Of a stretch of DNA of 64,000 nucleotides, positions 44,060-57,152 are shown in pieces. Position 1 is the stretch's first letter. Each line of letters opens with the position of its first letter. Source of the DNA: Pieris napi. Lineage: Eukaryota > Arthropoda > Insecta > Lepidoptera > Pieridae. The translations under genes and the position numbers were made by a program. The notes under the pieces are model-generated. The model did not search any database and was not told the DNA's origin. It saw nothing but the letters and a program-made list of their open reading frames with translations. Location of the stretch: contig NC_062237.1 in NCBI RefSeq assembly GCF_905475465.1, positions 10,774,501 to 10,838,500 of the forward strand. The letters are read 5' to 3'.

Positions 44060-47000
44060 GCTTTACGCAATGATACATTTTAAATGATCTTAATATTGGC
44101 CCGACACGTCTGACCTTTTACTTATACTTTGCTCTTATTTTTCGTATGCCCTTATATATAACTGTTAAACGCGGAAGCTGTTTGACATTTAAAACAATTG
44201 TGCTATGTCATTTAATACTTTATTTAATCGATATTAAGGTCCCATTTACATTAATGCTTGATGACCTTTAGGAAATGATCGATCGTATGTAGTTGTTGAT
44301 ACATATTCAAATATAATAACTAATATATATTATTTATATAGTAGTATGACAAGGTAAGTACGAAGACTACAAACAATGTAAGCAAACTGTCAACCTTGAT
44401 ATTGAACAGCGACCAATTAAACTACTAGTACTACTAATCATGCCAGAAAATTATTGGTAGTTCGAAGTATTCCCGGAGGTAATAGGGGTGACTATTTCCG
44501 ATAATTAAAACCGCCATATGCATGCAAAAGTAAGCCTTTATTGAGTTATCACGATTTTTAGCTTTTCAAATTAGTTTAAAAAGCACATTCAAAAATAAAG
44601 GAAATTTTTCATTATCCACTAGAACGTTCGCACCAATCAGTCAGAAGAAGTTAGTCGAGGATCCTTCTTCTACAGGTCCATATTTTATGAACGAAAAAAC
44701 AGGAAAAACCCGCAACTTTTCGATATTACGCAACATTAAAGATCAAATCGACATGTGTTTTGCTAAGTAAGTGTTAATTGATCAATAATGTAAACGACTA
44801 AAGTGACAGATTCCTGACGTCACCTTGACTTTCGTATGTCAAATGTCAAACGGTTATCGAACCAACGCGTGATAGTTCAAAACAGAGTTTTAATTCGCGC
44901 AATCTAGATGCCCTAGGGCATAAACAACTTTCCATACAGAAACCCTGAAAAGAAAAAAAATATTCTTGTTTTTACAACAATTTGACGTTTACGTTACATA
45001 TAAAATATTTTAGTGCCACACAAGCATCATAGACGTATAACGTGTTTGACAGATGACATGACTGTTTGATAATTTTGATTTGCCACCCATAATCGAAAAT
45101 ATGATTCTAGACACCGAATTCTGTGTATACAAGAGTTCATGTATATTACGTTTGATTTCTCGTCTCGTTTTCAATTGGAAAGAGTTCACTAATAAAATCA
45201 TCCTATAGTAGTGCTTACTTATACGCATGCCCAATAGATGGATAATCATAATTACGCAATTCTATTGTATATAGTATGTCTGAAGTTCAAGATTTTGTTC
45301 AGGACTTCTAGTACTCAAATGACTATTGACTATCATATTGAGAAGGTGTAATTTGTCACAGATATTGGCATCAATAGTCAGCTGCCGGCACATAAAACTT
45401 ATTTAAATGTTTATTGTAAATTCTTAATTTATTTAGGAAATGTAGAGTAATGTATGTAACGAACTTTGCTTTTAATTAAAGGTGAACCAGTTTTAAGTTT
45501 ATCTTCGCCATTATATTTGAATATTAACTGCTTTGTGGCATTTTATAATAACTGTAAATACCAAATTATGTAATGGTTTTATTTGGGCCAAGGATTGATA
45601 ATGTTTTTATTTAGCTTGGTCCTGTAATAAATAAAAATAATTAAATCTGCAAGATTGTATATACCAACTTTTTTGCACTCAGATGTATTGTAAGGATCAC
45701 GAATGAAGAGATCAATGTTATTATCTGGACATGACATAATATATAATACATATTTTAATTGAGAGAGCACTTAAAAAGATTTTTATTGCTAAAATAAATA
45801 ATACAGTAAAAGCCAACCAGCCTTATAAACATGCAAAACAATATTAATGATAGAGTTATAAAATAAATCGCATTTTAATTTCAGTGTTAATTTATGACAG
45901 ATAAATATTTTTTTATCTTGTAATAACAGTTATTATATTGACAAATCATGAAAAACAAATGACGAGTGCACTGACCCTCTGACATTTGACAGCGGAATGT
46001 CAAGGTGACATACGCGGTAGTGATGCGGCATATGCCATCATACTTTCAAAATAATTGACAATTTTTTATACAGTACTTTGCATATCATTTTTCTATGCTT
46101 CTGTAATGCTTATGTACTTATTATTGGTGCTTATTGGCGTCCGAAATGTCTAGACTTTCAATTGGATACGAAGTGCCGCACCAAAACATACTTCAATGAC
46201 AAATCTAATATAAGCTTACTATAGAATATGTCATCATGACACACTGATGTCAAGTATATGCTTGCAAACTAGGTAAATATAAACCCTTACGCATGTCTAA
46301 GACGCTGTGATGCTCAGTGATTTAAACAGTGTTAGAGAAAATACATTTTACGATTAAAATGATGTTCATAAAAGATTCAAATTCAACTCCTAAATCGCGC
46401 CTACAAAGCTCCTATAAAATGTATCTAATAGCGAAATTGCAAATACGAACGTCATTACTAAATAATTTATAGTCTGCGAGGCGATTATAACTGCAACTTG
46501 GTTTATACAAGAAGTGTTCTGCTATCCGCAACACGTGTATTCAATAACCTTGCGGAGCTTTGCAATAAATTAGTATTTGCAAAGGTTACACCCCACAGAA
46601 GGCCTGGAGAACTCTGTATTAAGTTTGAGGGTTACCATGTTGAATGTTGTTCTAGGGACTTTCCGCGGAGGTTACGCTAGAATGTGAATAGCAAATAGGA
46701 TAAGAAATAGTCCCACATATTTCTGTAGCTGTAAAGTTGCGGAATGCGCAAATAGCATATCATCGATTGTAAAATAATGTCTAGAGACTAAATAAGGATG
46801 CGCTTCTATATTCGTAAAAGACGTTTCACTTTAAAATTTGTTAAAACTGTATAATACAATTAAAACATTACTACATAGTACTGATATGATTATATTCAGA
46901 AGATTCCTGTGAAATATATAATACAACACTAAAAAACATCAACCTATTTTATACACCTAAATTCAACACCAATTACAGAAGGGGCAGCTTTATGATTAGG

Positions 47001-48365
47001 GCGGTGGGTAAGTTTGACAATTTGACTATTGATATTGTACCTGTTCGATGTGGGCAAGGTTAGCTTTGACATCCGAATTGTTCAGTTTCCTCAACTAATT
47101 TAGTTTGTTTATTGTTTTGGTACCAGTTAGCCTGGATTAAAATGATTTTATTTGTACCAAATTATTAAGTATTTGTTTATATGTGAGGATTTTCGGCGTA
47201 CAAAGCGTTGTTTATATTTAGTACACAATTAAGTTATATGCAGTAAATCTTTAAAAAAAAATATCCCATATTATTCCTATTATGTGCGCACATATTCCTA
47301 ACGTTAACTGTTATTCTGAAGAGGAGTATCCGCTGATTATTTCATTGTATACGACTTATTTTAAATGTATGATTGTAAATAATATTTCATATATTTCTAA
47401 TGCTTTCTTAGAAGACCTTACTTATTTATATTATTATTAGCTCGTTTATTTCCAATTTTTACAAATGTTGAACACTAAATTTGTTATAAACCTTTTTTTT
47501 TTGATATACTAATTTCCTTCAGTACCATTAATTGGATTCCCTTCATGGGTAAAGCTTTACTCCAGCTTTCTCCAAATATACATAGCTTTCTTTCTCCAAT
47601 CGCTTCCTGCTAACTAATAATTAATATTCTTTTAACCTCAAATATCAGTCCTTATAATTCTAGATTTAATTTGATATCATAAAACCAGTTTTAGATTGAA
47701 AATGTCTTAATACATTTTGAGAAATGAAATCCCAAACAAAATACGCTTAATGTATTGACATAATTCGGCATAATAAACAAGGTAAAGCAATAATAACATG
47801 ATAGATGCCAGTCTTCGGTAACAATGCTTGGCCATGTTATGTAAACATGACAAATATTGCCTGTTGACATGTGTGGCCACAAACATATCTGACATCAGTA
47901 ATGTAGAAAATATTCGCTGTTTTTCGGACAACTTCCTGAGGCCGAACGATATCTAAAATCGGATATTCTAATAGAAGTTCTTGTATGGAAAACTTTTACA
48001 CTTTTAACATAAGCATGAACATACAGTGTTCGTATTGATTATGTATTGTAAACTTTACAAATTGTGAAAGACATTACTTTAAGCCGCCAAAAAACTTTAC
48101 CGTATTGATGTATACGCATATTGATGCGGTAAGTGCCTCTACTTTTCTCTAATTCTAATAAATGTAAGTTCCTTGTGTTAGGGAATGAATTACGACACAT
48201 TCAAATGAAAAGTATGTTTAATAATGTGAGAAAGAGTGTTACTCTTCTCACGGCGTGTAAATAGTCTAATTTAATTAGTTTTTATGTAACACCAACAACA
48301 AACTTAATATAATTCAAAACATTGGCGACATTTTTTTAATAAATAAAAATTCGCAAAGATTTTTT
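44060..48365. other. Mostly unassigned intergenic DNA
   Basis: 4.3 kb, AT-rich. A GC-richer patch at 46480-46680 holds a 60-codon ORF (SVLLSATRVFNNL..) that could be a LINE end but shows no tail or partner copy. 47530-47600 is pyrimidine-rich without further meaning. No gene, SINE or MITE supported. Confidence 0.45.
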
Positions 48366-48369
48366 TTCG

Positions 48370-48665
48370 TCCGCCCGTTGCATGCCCAATAAGTGTTATT
48401 AAAAATCGGTTGTCTGTAAAGTCGGTTTACTGACGATAGTTGAACGTGACAACGTCACGAATCGCTCAATCAAGTAGGAGAGAGACAGATGTCGAACGCT
48501 GAAGAGCGCGGAGTGCGATTGTGCCTCTCTGTCGCTTCGAGCTCTCGCTTGCACTTCAAGCCTTAAATGGAACGCCTCAGAGCGAGGTAACGCCGCATGA
48601 GTCATGTTTTTTCGTGCGTGCAGCCGGCTCCATCGATTTATAAGACGTTGTCACGTCAATAAATA
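48370..48665. repeat. Repeat-like segment with inverted acgtgacaacgtc
   Basis: Contains acgtgacaacgtc at 48445-48457 and its reverse complement gacgttgtcacgt at 48643-48655, enclosing a GC-rich part with gctctcgcttgcacttcaag. Looks like the ends of a small DNA transposon or a pair of opposed sites. ORFs on both strands are probably by-products. Not identified further. Confidence 0.5.
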
Positions 48666-49050
48666 TAATAATACTAAACAATATTATATTAACAAATGCA
48701 AAGATTATCAACGATTCCAGCTGATAGGCAAAAGAAGGCGAAGACCAGAAGCTTACATTAATTTTATCTCGTCCACAAGGCCCTCACGCACCTTACAATG
48801 ACGAATACAGGGCAATAGTTGATGTATGGCCTGTCGATATCTACGATCGGTATGACGGATAGGCAATTTATATATGCACAATTTGCGTACCGGTCTCTGA
48901 TGGGAACCACGCTGATGCAAGATAGTGTTTGTCAAACATACCAGACTGCATTGAATGCTGATAGAGCTTTCGTGGGTGTGGACTACGAAATCATATTGTT
49001 TTAGATACGAAATACAAAGTTCAGAGCGCGCTTCACACCGCATTCACATT
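48666..49050. other. GC-richer tract with short open frames, unassigned
   Basis: Frames GKRRRRPEAYINFISS and, one base shifted, RPQGPHAPYNDEYRAIVDVW follow each other on the plus strand, as if a coding remnant were frameshifted. The minus strand has a 96-codon ORF. I cannot name a family; possibly an eroded transposon gene linked to the repeat at 48370-48665. Confidence 0.3.
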
Positions 49051-49857
49051 CTATTTTTCTAACATACCAATTTACGTAAGTTTATTTTTTAATAATAAAG
49101 CTTTTGAGTAAAGCTATATTATTATTATTATTAAGTATTAACTGAATTTTATACTTAATTCTGTCATGTGTTTTTCATTCCCATAATATCAATATGACGC
49201 TCTAGACAAGAATCTTCACCATTTTCTTAAAGGCTGTTAAATCTATAAAGATATTAACTTAAAACGTAAGAAATTAAACATTTATGTATCAACGCACCAT
49301 TTATTCAAAACTTTTTATTATTTTTAGCAATTGTTTTTGTTTCATATAAAAAACTTGAAGTAATTTCATGTCAATTAGAGCCTTTGATGTATTAGCAAAG
49401 ATCATTAGCAGCTATTGCGATTAATCTTTTATTTCCAAGTGATTATTCAAAGTGAAGTCGACCGGTCAGTCGCAAAGGCCAAATCAAATCCGATCACTTT
49501 CCCGCAGCGGGATTAACTCCCAAATGTCAATGGCTGTGACATTTTTATGTCAGGACGACATTTTGACGTTACGAAACGAGATAATATCGAACCAATTAGA
49601 GATTTAATGTATACAGTTTTGATTATTCTGTCATGCAATAAGTGGAAGCTGGAAATAGATTCTTTGTTTGCGATATTGTTGTATGCATAGTGTAACGACA
49701 TGTTTTTATAAAGATGATTTAAATTTCACCTTAGATATTGTTTCAACCAATCAAATAGATCACGACAAAAAGCTCAAAGACAGTAAATCAGACTTAACCA
49801 GCTGAATATGAAAATTATTTAATTATAAAAAGTTGCGTAACGTATTGTAAGTTTCCT

Positions 49858-50080
49858 TCTTTTTTTTTGAACAAGCGGCATGGCCATGGACTGGCGAGTG
49901 CGTCAGCCTTTTAAGAATTGGTACACTCTTTTCTTGAAGGACCCTAAGTCTCGGTTCGACAATACTTCAGTGGGCAGCTGGTTCGTTGCAAAAACTGCCT
50001 TAAAAAACGCTTAGTTGTGGAACGACGGTAGTCGAGGTCTACCGTCTATGCCTACCAGCTCACAACAATCACTGTTTCGA
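49858..50080 (-). mobile_element. LINE family A, 3' end copy
   Basis: T run at 49860-49868, then only part of the core (the gcaaacgggcaggaggctcacc part is deleted), then ttaagaattggtacactc through gttgtggaacgacggta. Upstream coding continues into uncertain sequence to about 50100. Confidence 0.72.
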
Positions 50081-50099
50081 CGTAGGTCAAAGTATCCTG

Positions 50100-50715
50100 A
50101 GTTCTTCCTCCTAGGAATTCTAGCTTATGGACAATACTTTACGTTTATCCAGAAGTTTTTTTAGTTATTAGTTTAGGATTACCTAGCATTATATTATTAC
50201 AACTAACCAAATATACCACAAGTCTATATCATACAATTGTATCAAACAAATGATATAAATATGTATTACATTACATAATCAGAATGTGTAGGCTATTGGA
50301 AGTATCCTGTTCGCCTACAAGCCATTGTGATCGTGTGGGGCATCTACCATTTGTCTTCAAAACTAAAGATAGTACGTTGGAAATGGTTCAAAGTGGTATT
50401 GGAGTTGTGTCTCCGCACTAATGCAGTTTATCGACTTTAATAAATACATCGTACATTGTTTATCATGTTAGTAATATTGGGTTCGATACAGTACAAAGTG
50501 GAATATATACTTATGTTTGTCCCTTCGGAAAATGACAATATTTATGAAACACGCTGACAACAAAAGCTTAGGAAATATTGAATCATAAGCAGGCTCTTCC
50601 TCTTGCAGGCAAAAAAATTATTACGTATTTAATATTTATTGGTTTTTTGATTGATCTGACAAAACCACATGCAGTTTTTCTGAACCATCGGAGAAAAAAA
50701 ATTGTGTTCTTATTT
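50100..50715. other. Nothing recognised
   Basis: AT-rich with a moderately GC-rich part at 50290-50420 that gives no open frame or repeat match. Confidence 0.45.
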
Positions 50716-50720
50716 TTCTT

Positions 50721-50838
50721 CGGCTTGTGTTAGACCCAAATAGTCGACGGCGTGTGTCAGGCACAGGAGGCTGATCACCTATTTGGGTAATGGATTAACA
50801 GATACTGAAATCTGAGGTCCAGACCTAAAAAGGTTGAA
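50721..50838 (+). mobile_element. SINE family 1, 3' half only
   Basis: From cggcttgtgttagacccaaa to gacctaaaaaggttgaag. Lacks the tRNA-like head, so a 5'-truncated insertion. Confidence 0.75.
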
Positions 50839-51212
50839 GGGTCTCTTATGCTTCTTTAAAGTATTCAAACCAATAGATATATATGTATTTATTATCTAAT
50901 ATATATTAGTCTTATTGACAATTTTAACCGTCTGAACAGAGTTGATATATAAACATCTTGTTACTATGGTATTTATCGTTCACATTCTTTTTTCAAATGA
51001 GGTTCTATGAATGTGCTAGTGTAGGCGAAGAATGAGTTCGTTTCCCATTCAATTTGCTCGCCGTTCGGATGTCCATGTTATCAACGTAGTGCCTGCCCCA
51101 TTCAGTGCGGCGCGCCATTAATCTTGTCTTCACCCACTCATGCGCTCACACAACATGACGTGTGTGTACGTCAGTGCTTGTTTATATTAGGGGCTTCTTA
51201 AATACTATTATT

Positions 51213-51393
51213 AAGCACGTAAGCGCTTTCATCGCTTAGTTAGTCAAGGTAATTTAGACTTGGTTTAGATTTAGGTACAGAAGGGTGATTATATTACTCG
51301 AAAAGCACGTCAGCGCTTTAATTGCTTAGTTAGTTATGTTTATTTAGACTTGGATTAGATTTAGGTACAGAAGGCTGATTATATTATTATCGG
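51213..51393. repeat. Two-unit tandem duplication, about 90 bp per unit
   Basis: Unit 1 (51213-51302) and unit 2 (51303-51393) share aagcacgt(a/c)agcgcttt, cgcttagttagt/tgcttagttagt, atttagacttgg.ttagattta and ggtacagaagg.tgattatatta. Roughly 85-90% alike, so an old local duplication. Not a known element. Confidence 0.8.
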
Positions 51394-52054
51394 GTAGTTA
51401 CAATTCCGGAGTTACGAGGCATCAATTACCGCCTATTATGAATATAGTTCTTGGGCCATATATTTAAGTTCTCTAATCGCTCATCTTTATTAGTAGATTT
51501 TACAATAAATATATTGTAGTAAAGTTCCGAAACGTGAATTAGGTTTATTTAATTTTATACTACAACTGTAGTTTAAGACAAAAAAGATTTACATTCTAAC
51601 TAATCTGATTTAGATAATTATGACATAATAATACTAGAAGAAAAAATTATATTATGTTAATGGGCATTTTGTTCAATTGATTTTATATTGATTGCGCTAC
51701 GGCCAAATATAGCTTGTAGATAACCAATAAGTATATTTAAAGCTCCCATACAAATTCATGAATAGTTCTCTCTATTTATTGTATTTGTTAACTATGTATA
51801 TATATTTCTATAAGCTTTGTATGCAGTAAAACACTGTAACATGGCACAGTTTAAGTTATAATATTACCTGGTAACTTATTAAACGTAATAATATTAAAAG
51901 ACAGTACTAAATTCACTTTATATCTAAGAATTAGTTGCGTGAACCGCAGACAAATCTTGAAGTTGTACAATACGCTAGTCTAGCGTCGAAAAAATAATAA
52001 ACATTTCAAGATATATTATTTTTATTAATGTTCAAACAAGAGTCAGGTTTTATT

Positions 52055-52222
52055 GTTTTTTTTTATAGAACGGGGCAAACGGGCAGGAGGCTCACCTGAT
52101 GTTAAGTGATACCGCCGCCCATGGACACTCTCAATGCCAGAGGGCTCGCGAGTGCGTTGCCGGCCTTTTAAGAATTGGTAAGCTCTTTTCTTGAAGGACC
52201 CTAAGTCAAATTGGTTCGGAAA
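52055..52222 (-). mobile_element. LINE family A, 3' end copy
   Basis: T run, then ttatagaacggggcaaacgg and the well-kept core to gtcaaattggttcgga. Very close to the 42853-43084 copy, shorter at its 5' end. Confidence 0.82.
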
Positions 52223-52229
52223 CATCTAC

Positions 52230-53200
52230 ATCTATTAAATGTACTTGAGCGAAGTCACTCAAAATGTGGCTAAGTCATGTGACAAAAGCAAGTACCTACT
52301 AAGCCGAAATTCCTTAAAGCGAATAAATATCGTTTGGTGAGTATTAAATTATAAACCAATCCCATAGATTTCATGCGATCACTTTAGCACTTCCCTTATG
52401 CGTAGGGTCTTGATAATAATCGCGTCGGGAATAAATACTGGATTTGAATATCTGAATGTCGCTACGAGATTACAGAGCTTGTTATGTAGTAGGCGAAACC
52501 AGAAAGGCGAAATAAAATGTACTTGAAATCGCTCCAATATATTTATAAACGAAAATATTTATTCACAACAGTGTTAGTGCAGTGGTTGAGCACGATTCTT
52601 AATCCTGAGATCGTGCCTACATATGCCATATATACCTATACAGCGAAGAAATCCAGCTCTTCCGAGATCCTAAAAGTGGACTTGCCTATCAAAATATCAA
52701 AGAAGATTTGAAGTGATAATCGTGAGTCTAAGAATATAAAACGTATTTAAATAAACATTTTAATCGAATTTGGTTTGTTCAATTTGCTAAAGTGACGCTT
52801 AAGTAATAAAATTAAAGTAACAAGTCGTTAAAAAGTCTTATTTAATGTATGGACGTAAAAAGCTTCTCAAATAAATATAATTCAAATTAGAAACTTAATT
52901 GCACTCTCTAGTTATAAAACTAAACGCAATATATACGTGTTTCATATAAATTAACTTTCCGATATCTGTTCTTTGATGATTTAATACAATAATTTCAGTA
53001 TGCTTAAAGCAAGTTCAGCTTTCAAATTGTTTAAAGAAAAAGTATAAAATTGCAGAAATAAATTCGACATATATTCATTTCCTTAGCGATTTGTATACTT
53101 TTATATATACACATTTAAAAGCTCAGCTTTCTGAAATTGACGATATAGCACAGCTCACATGGCTAGAATTCAAAACGTTTTGTTTTTAAATTGAAACGAT
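52230..53200. other. Nothing recognised
   Basis: AT-rich; only the weak echo at 52639-52660 of the 19690-19790 patch. Confidence 0.45.
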
Positions 53201-53208
53201 ACATTAAG

Positions 53209-53378
53209 TATTTCCGAACACGACTTAGGGTCCTTTAAAAAAAACAGCGTATCAATGATTAGGTCGGCAACGTACTCGCGAGCCCTCTGTTGTTTAGTGT
53301 CGATGGGCGGCGGGGCGGTATCATTTAACATCAGGTAAGCCTCCTGCCCGTTTGCCCCCTGTTCCATATAAAAAATAC
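53209..53378 (+). mobile_element. LINE family A, 3' end copy
   Basis: From ttccgaacacgacttagggt to cccctgttccatataaaaaa, with a few substitutions. The minus-strand 101-codon ORF over it is a shadow. Confidence 0.8.
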
Positions 53379-54127
53379 TATACATATACGATCGAGAACT
53401 TTCTTTATGTGGATAATTTGTTAAGGTTTTAAACAATTTATTACCAAGCCAGGCATATATACGACGTAACGACATTATAGTTATTTTATTAGTTCCATAT
53501 TATATTCTTGTATTATTTATCGTATAATTTACACGAATTAACATATCTAATTGATTTACATTAGGACTGTGATACACTTGACTCTGATTTTAAGATTTAA
53601 ATATAGAATTGTACACTTACATACGTATAAGCTGTGGCCTTATATACAACATAAACCTGAAATTGAAACCTAAACCATAAAAATTCTGAAAAAAAATTGT
53701 TTTTTTTTAAATATATCTTTTCACGAGACCATCCAAGTCAAAACAAGTGAACGCCAATTACCATTATTGTAACTGGATGATAAATAAAGTCTAACTGAGT
53801 GTTATATTGAATTTTTAGTAACACAAGACGCCCTTGTAAAACTATCACGGTTAAATATCAGCGCACGCCCTAGGGTCCCTTGTTAAAGCCAATAAATATT
53901 AATAGGACCAACGTGTGCGGTGTGCGATTGAATATAAATCCGGCAATTCCATACCATTTCTACGGTCACAATACTCGTTCAACACTCGTTACATTTATAG
54001 TGTTTCTATTATGAAAATATGTATCCCGATTTTGTTCGAATGATTTTATATTGGCTTCGGCCAAACATACCTTGTAGATCAAATAAAGATTTTTAATCCA
54101 TTAAACATTCATGGGCTTATTCTTTCT

Positions 54128-54495
54128 ATTTGTATTTTTGAAGTTATACTTCTTTTGGCGCGGTAGGGAAATGATGAGAGTAAATTTTTACAGAAAAACC
54201 GACACCCGCATACCGTCACAAAAAACCGACACCCTGAAGTTAGCATAGTCAACATTTTGAAATAAAAAATGTCCATTTCCTTAATTATGTAGAAATACTT
54301 TTTTGGATATTTAAATATACTTTATTTAACTAGATAATGCGTTATAATAAAACCTTCAATGTATTAAATACCTTTTATCTATTGTAAGTGTCGTTTTTTC
54401 TACAAACGTAGAATAAGGCGAAAAATAAAAAAATTATAAAGATTTTTATCTTGTTACGCCAAAGAAGTATAACTTCTAAAGCGTGTATATAAGTA
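54128..54495 (-). mobile_element. MITE with GAAGTTATACTTC-type ends, copy in reverse
   Basis: Left gaagttatacttcttttggc; right gttacgccaaagaagtataacttc followed by gcgtgtatataagtacac, the reverse of the cgtgtacttatgtacgcg end of the other copies. Middle differs (repeated aaaaccgacacc), again ends with variable filler. Confidence 0.7.
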
Positions 54496-54779
54496 CACAT
54501 ACATGTTTATTTTATATGCACACTTATTTTTATATGCAACTAGTTATAAGCAATAGGACATTGCAACAGAGCACAGCTAAAAGTTATATAATTTTATTAT
54601 CTAGTAACGGATTGTGTTCTCCATAATATCAGCTAATTTAAGCTAATAAAATTATAAATATACACAAATATGGCTGGTTTGTAGGCTTTTAAATATATCA
54701 TAACTAATTATTGAAAAAATATTTTTGGCAAGACAAGTGTACAACAATCTTTACTACATATCAGCTAATTTATAGGAAT

Positions 54780-55010
54780 AGTGTCAAGCCGTAGATAGTG
54801 CAATGGCGTCACTCGTTGAACTCGGAAGAACGTAAGATACGCAATAAAAGCCACGCGATCGTCGCAACTACATTTTGATTACACTGCGCCGTTTCGCCCA
54901 CGCAATGTCGCGACCGGCGTAAATATGGTGCAAGGAATTAGACCTACTAGTTATTTATCGCCGGTCGGAGAAATCGACGCTTCAACTTCCTGCTCGGACC
55001 CTGTCGAGGG
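54780..55010. other. CpG-rich island, possible promoter or exon, unassigned
   Basis: About 230 bp of high GC in AT-rich surroundings, with a 9-bp inverted pair cgaccggcg (54911-54919) and cgccggtcg (54959-54967). Plus strand: an ATG at 54802 gives MASLVELGRT, reaching a gtaaga donor-like site. Minus strand: acceptor-like tgccctcgacag leads into SEQEVEASISPTGDK and a stop. Neither has a partner exon. Confidence 0.35.
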
Positions 55011-55014
55011 CAGG

Positions 55015-56255
55015 AGACAGTAATACTCTTGTAATAGTCCTTTATTTGCCGCTGTAAAACTATATCACGGCCTATTGTGAGTGTATCTAACAATGTTCAT
55101 GTATACGACGGGATTGACAATTGTTTGTACGATTTACGATTGCTATGTTTGTTCTATTTTGTTTCTTAAGTATTGTAGAACAGTGGCTGTGGTTAAATGG
55201 AATACTTTGATTTGTAATCGCTTTGTAACCAAAGATTATGTGGGCATTTGTTTTATCACTAAGCGTGTATAGTATGTAATTTTAATAAATTGTTTTCGTA
55301 AACACATTTGATGTAAATAAATATTGAAGTAACGGACCTTTATCAATGGAATTTCAGCTGTTCGCATAATGATAGTGTGACTTCCTTATGTTAACCACAA
55401 TAAAACACGATACAAAATACATTGTTTTAATGTATTAATAAAACTTATAATTGATATTCACATTAAAGAAACTTGGTACTGTATAATTTGATACATTAAA
55501 AGCATAAGGATAGTCAGCATTTTTTAATTTAGAATTAAATAATCTAATTTAGATATTAAATTAATACAGTCTTTGAACAGAAATAAAGATCCTTGAAATA
55601 TTATATTAATAATGGTCGAATTACCAATAGTAATGGTAATTAAAATTTTGTTTCTAAATGCTATTTGTATCTAGTCTAGTAATAGAACAAACAAATGACA
55701 AATATTTCTGTCCAGAACAATTGTTTTGTACACGTGACCGCGGAAGTAAGGCCTAATCAACATTTTTACAACAGTTGACATTTACTTGACATTTGACATT
55801 ATATACGTGTAATTATCTGTGGGTGCGGGCTGTCAATGCATACCTAACTGGGTTACTTTTTGATGGATATCGCTCGAAACCAGTTGTGATTAATTCGTAT
55901 GTAGCGAATATCAATTGAGATTCTAATTATACTATTTTAAAGCGTTGATTGAATAATTAAAGCAATTAACGATTTATGAACCTTATAATTGCGCAATATT
56001 TAAGTGTTAATGACAAATTATATTTAAGGCCAAGGTTATGTGACTTTGTATTTAACTGGCTGGGCAACAATTTTATCTAGAATAATCAGCAGTACATTAC
56101 GTTCTTAATTAAATTACCGTCTTTCTTCAAATGAAAAATGTTTATGTGCATATTAAGTTCAAATAAATGCTCTTTATAATGTCACCCCGTGGTACGTGAT
56201 ATTATGAATCCAAGTCAAATAAATATAAAAATAATAGTACAATAAAACATTATTA
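55015..56255. other. Nothing recognised
   Basis: AT-rich intergenic DNA; the 63-codon ORF at 55081 has no further support. Confidence 0.5.
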
Positions 56256-56259
56256 TATA

Positions 56260-56345
56260 TGAGACGCTCAGAGTGGTTATAAGCGTGTGCTATGTCTGTG
56301 TTAGATTGAAACCTCAGTAATGCCAAAATGTAGTAAGGACTCTAC
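56260..56345 (+). repeat. Dispersed repeat shared with 7705-7792
   Basis: agcgtgtgctatgtctgtgtta followed by gaaacctcagtaatgccaaaatgtagta, aligning with the intron 4 copy through small indels. Confidence 0.55.
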
Positions 56346-56799
56346 GAATCGAAACCCAAATCAATTTTTATGCCTTTTATGAGATTATATCTCGATATTT
56401 TGTGTTTTTGACACATCTGTGTCTAACTTTGTTAAATATTTTTTTATGTAAAGTTTAGGCCTATGACATATGCCCCATTTGTACCACATAACGGAGTATA
56501 TACCGCGAAACCATGTGGATTAAACAGCTGTTGTAATACAAAGAAATTTCATAATGATAAATAATTTGTTAGTCAGGTTTTTCCTAACAGGTGGTGAAGG
56601 ATACTTTTTGTCCCGTGTCATTGTGACACGAATGACCTCGCTCTAACTCAGAGGTGAGAGAGCAAAAACTGTACTAATGAGTGTATAGTCCGGGTACTTA
56701 AAGATACAATATATAAGGTTTGCCTTAATTAGGCGTTTGCGTGGTTTTCACTTTGGACGGCTTTACACAAAATATATTTTAGAATCATCTATTTTCTAA

Positions 56800-56990
56800 C
56801 AGTGTTGGTTCTATCCCCGATTGTGCACAAATGGACTGTCTATGTGCTATTAATACTCGCTCGTACGGTGAAGGAAAACATCGTGAAGAAACCGGCATGC
56901 CTCAAAGCCAGAAAAGTTGACGGCCTGTATCAGGCTCAGAAAGCTAAGATAAAGAAATCTAAGGCTTAACCCTAAAAGGTTTCAGCGCGA
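56800..56990 (+). mobile_element. SINE family 1, internally deleted copy
   Basis: cagtgttgg is joined directly to ctatccccgattgtgcac, so most of the region between the A and B boxes is lost. Body kept through ggtgaaggaaaacatcgtga to the 3' part. Confidence 0.75.
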
Positions 56991-57152
56991 GTTTTTTATT
57001 ATCACAGAACATAATTTTAACAGATTACAGAGCGATTATGTTAAGTGATTAAATAATATTTATTTATTTATAATTAGCACTGAGCATGTCGAGTTAACCA
57101 TGGATATTAGAGAAATGAATTTTATTTATCAATTTATCTCTGGATTTGCTTT

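Noticed and set aside
48753..49043. 96-codon minus ORF
   Set aside because: Composition is not coding-like and the plus strand gives more protein-like, though broken, frames; left unassigned.
53170..53475. 101-codon minus-strand ORF
   Set aside because: Antisense shadow of a LINE A tail at 53209-53378.
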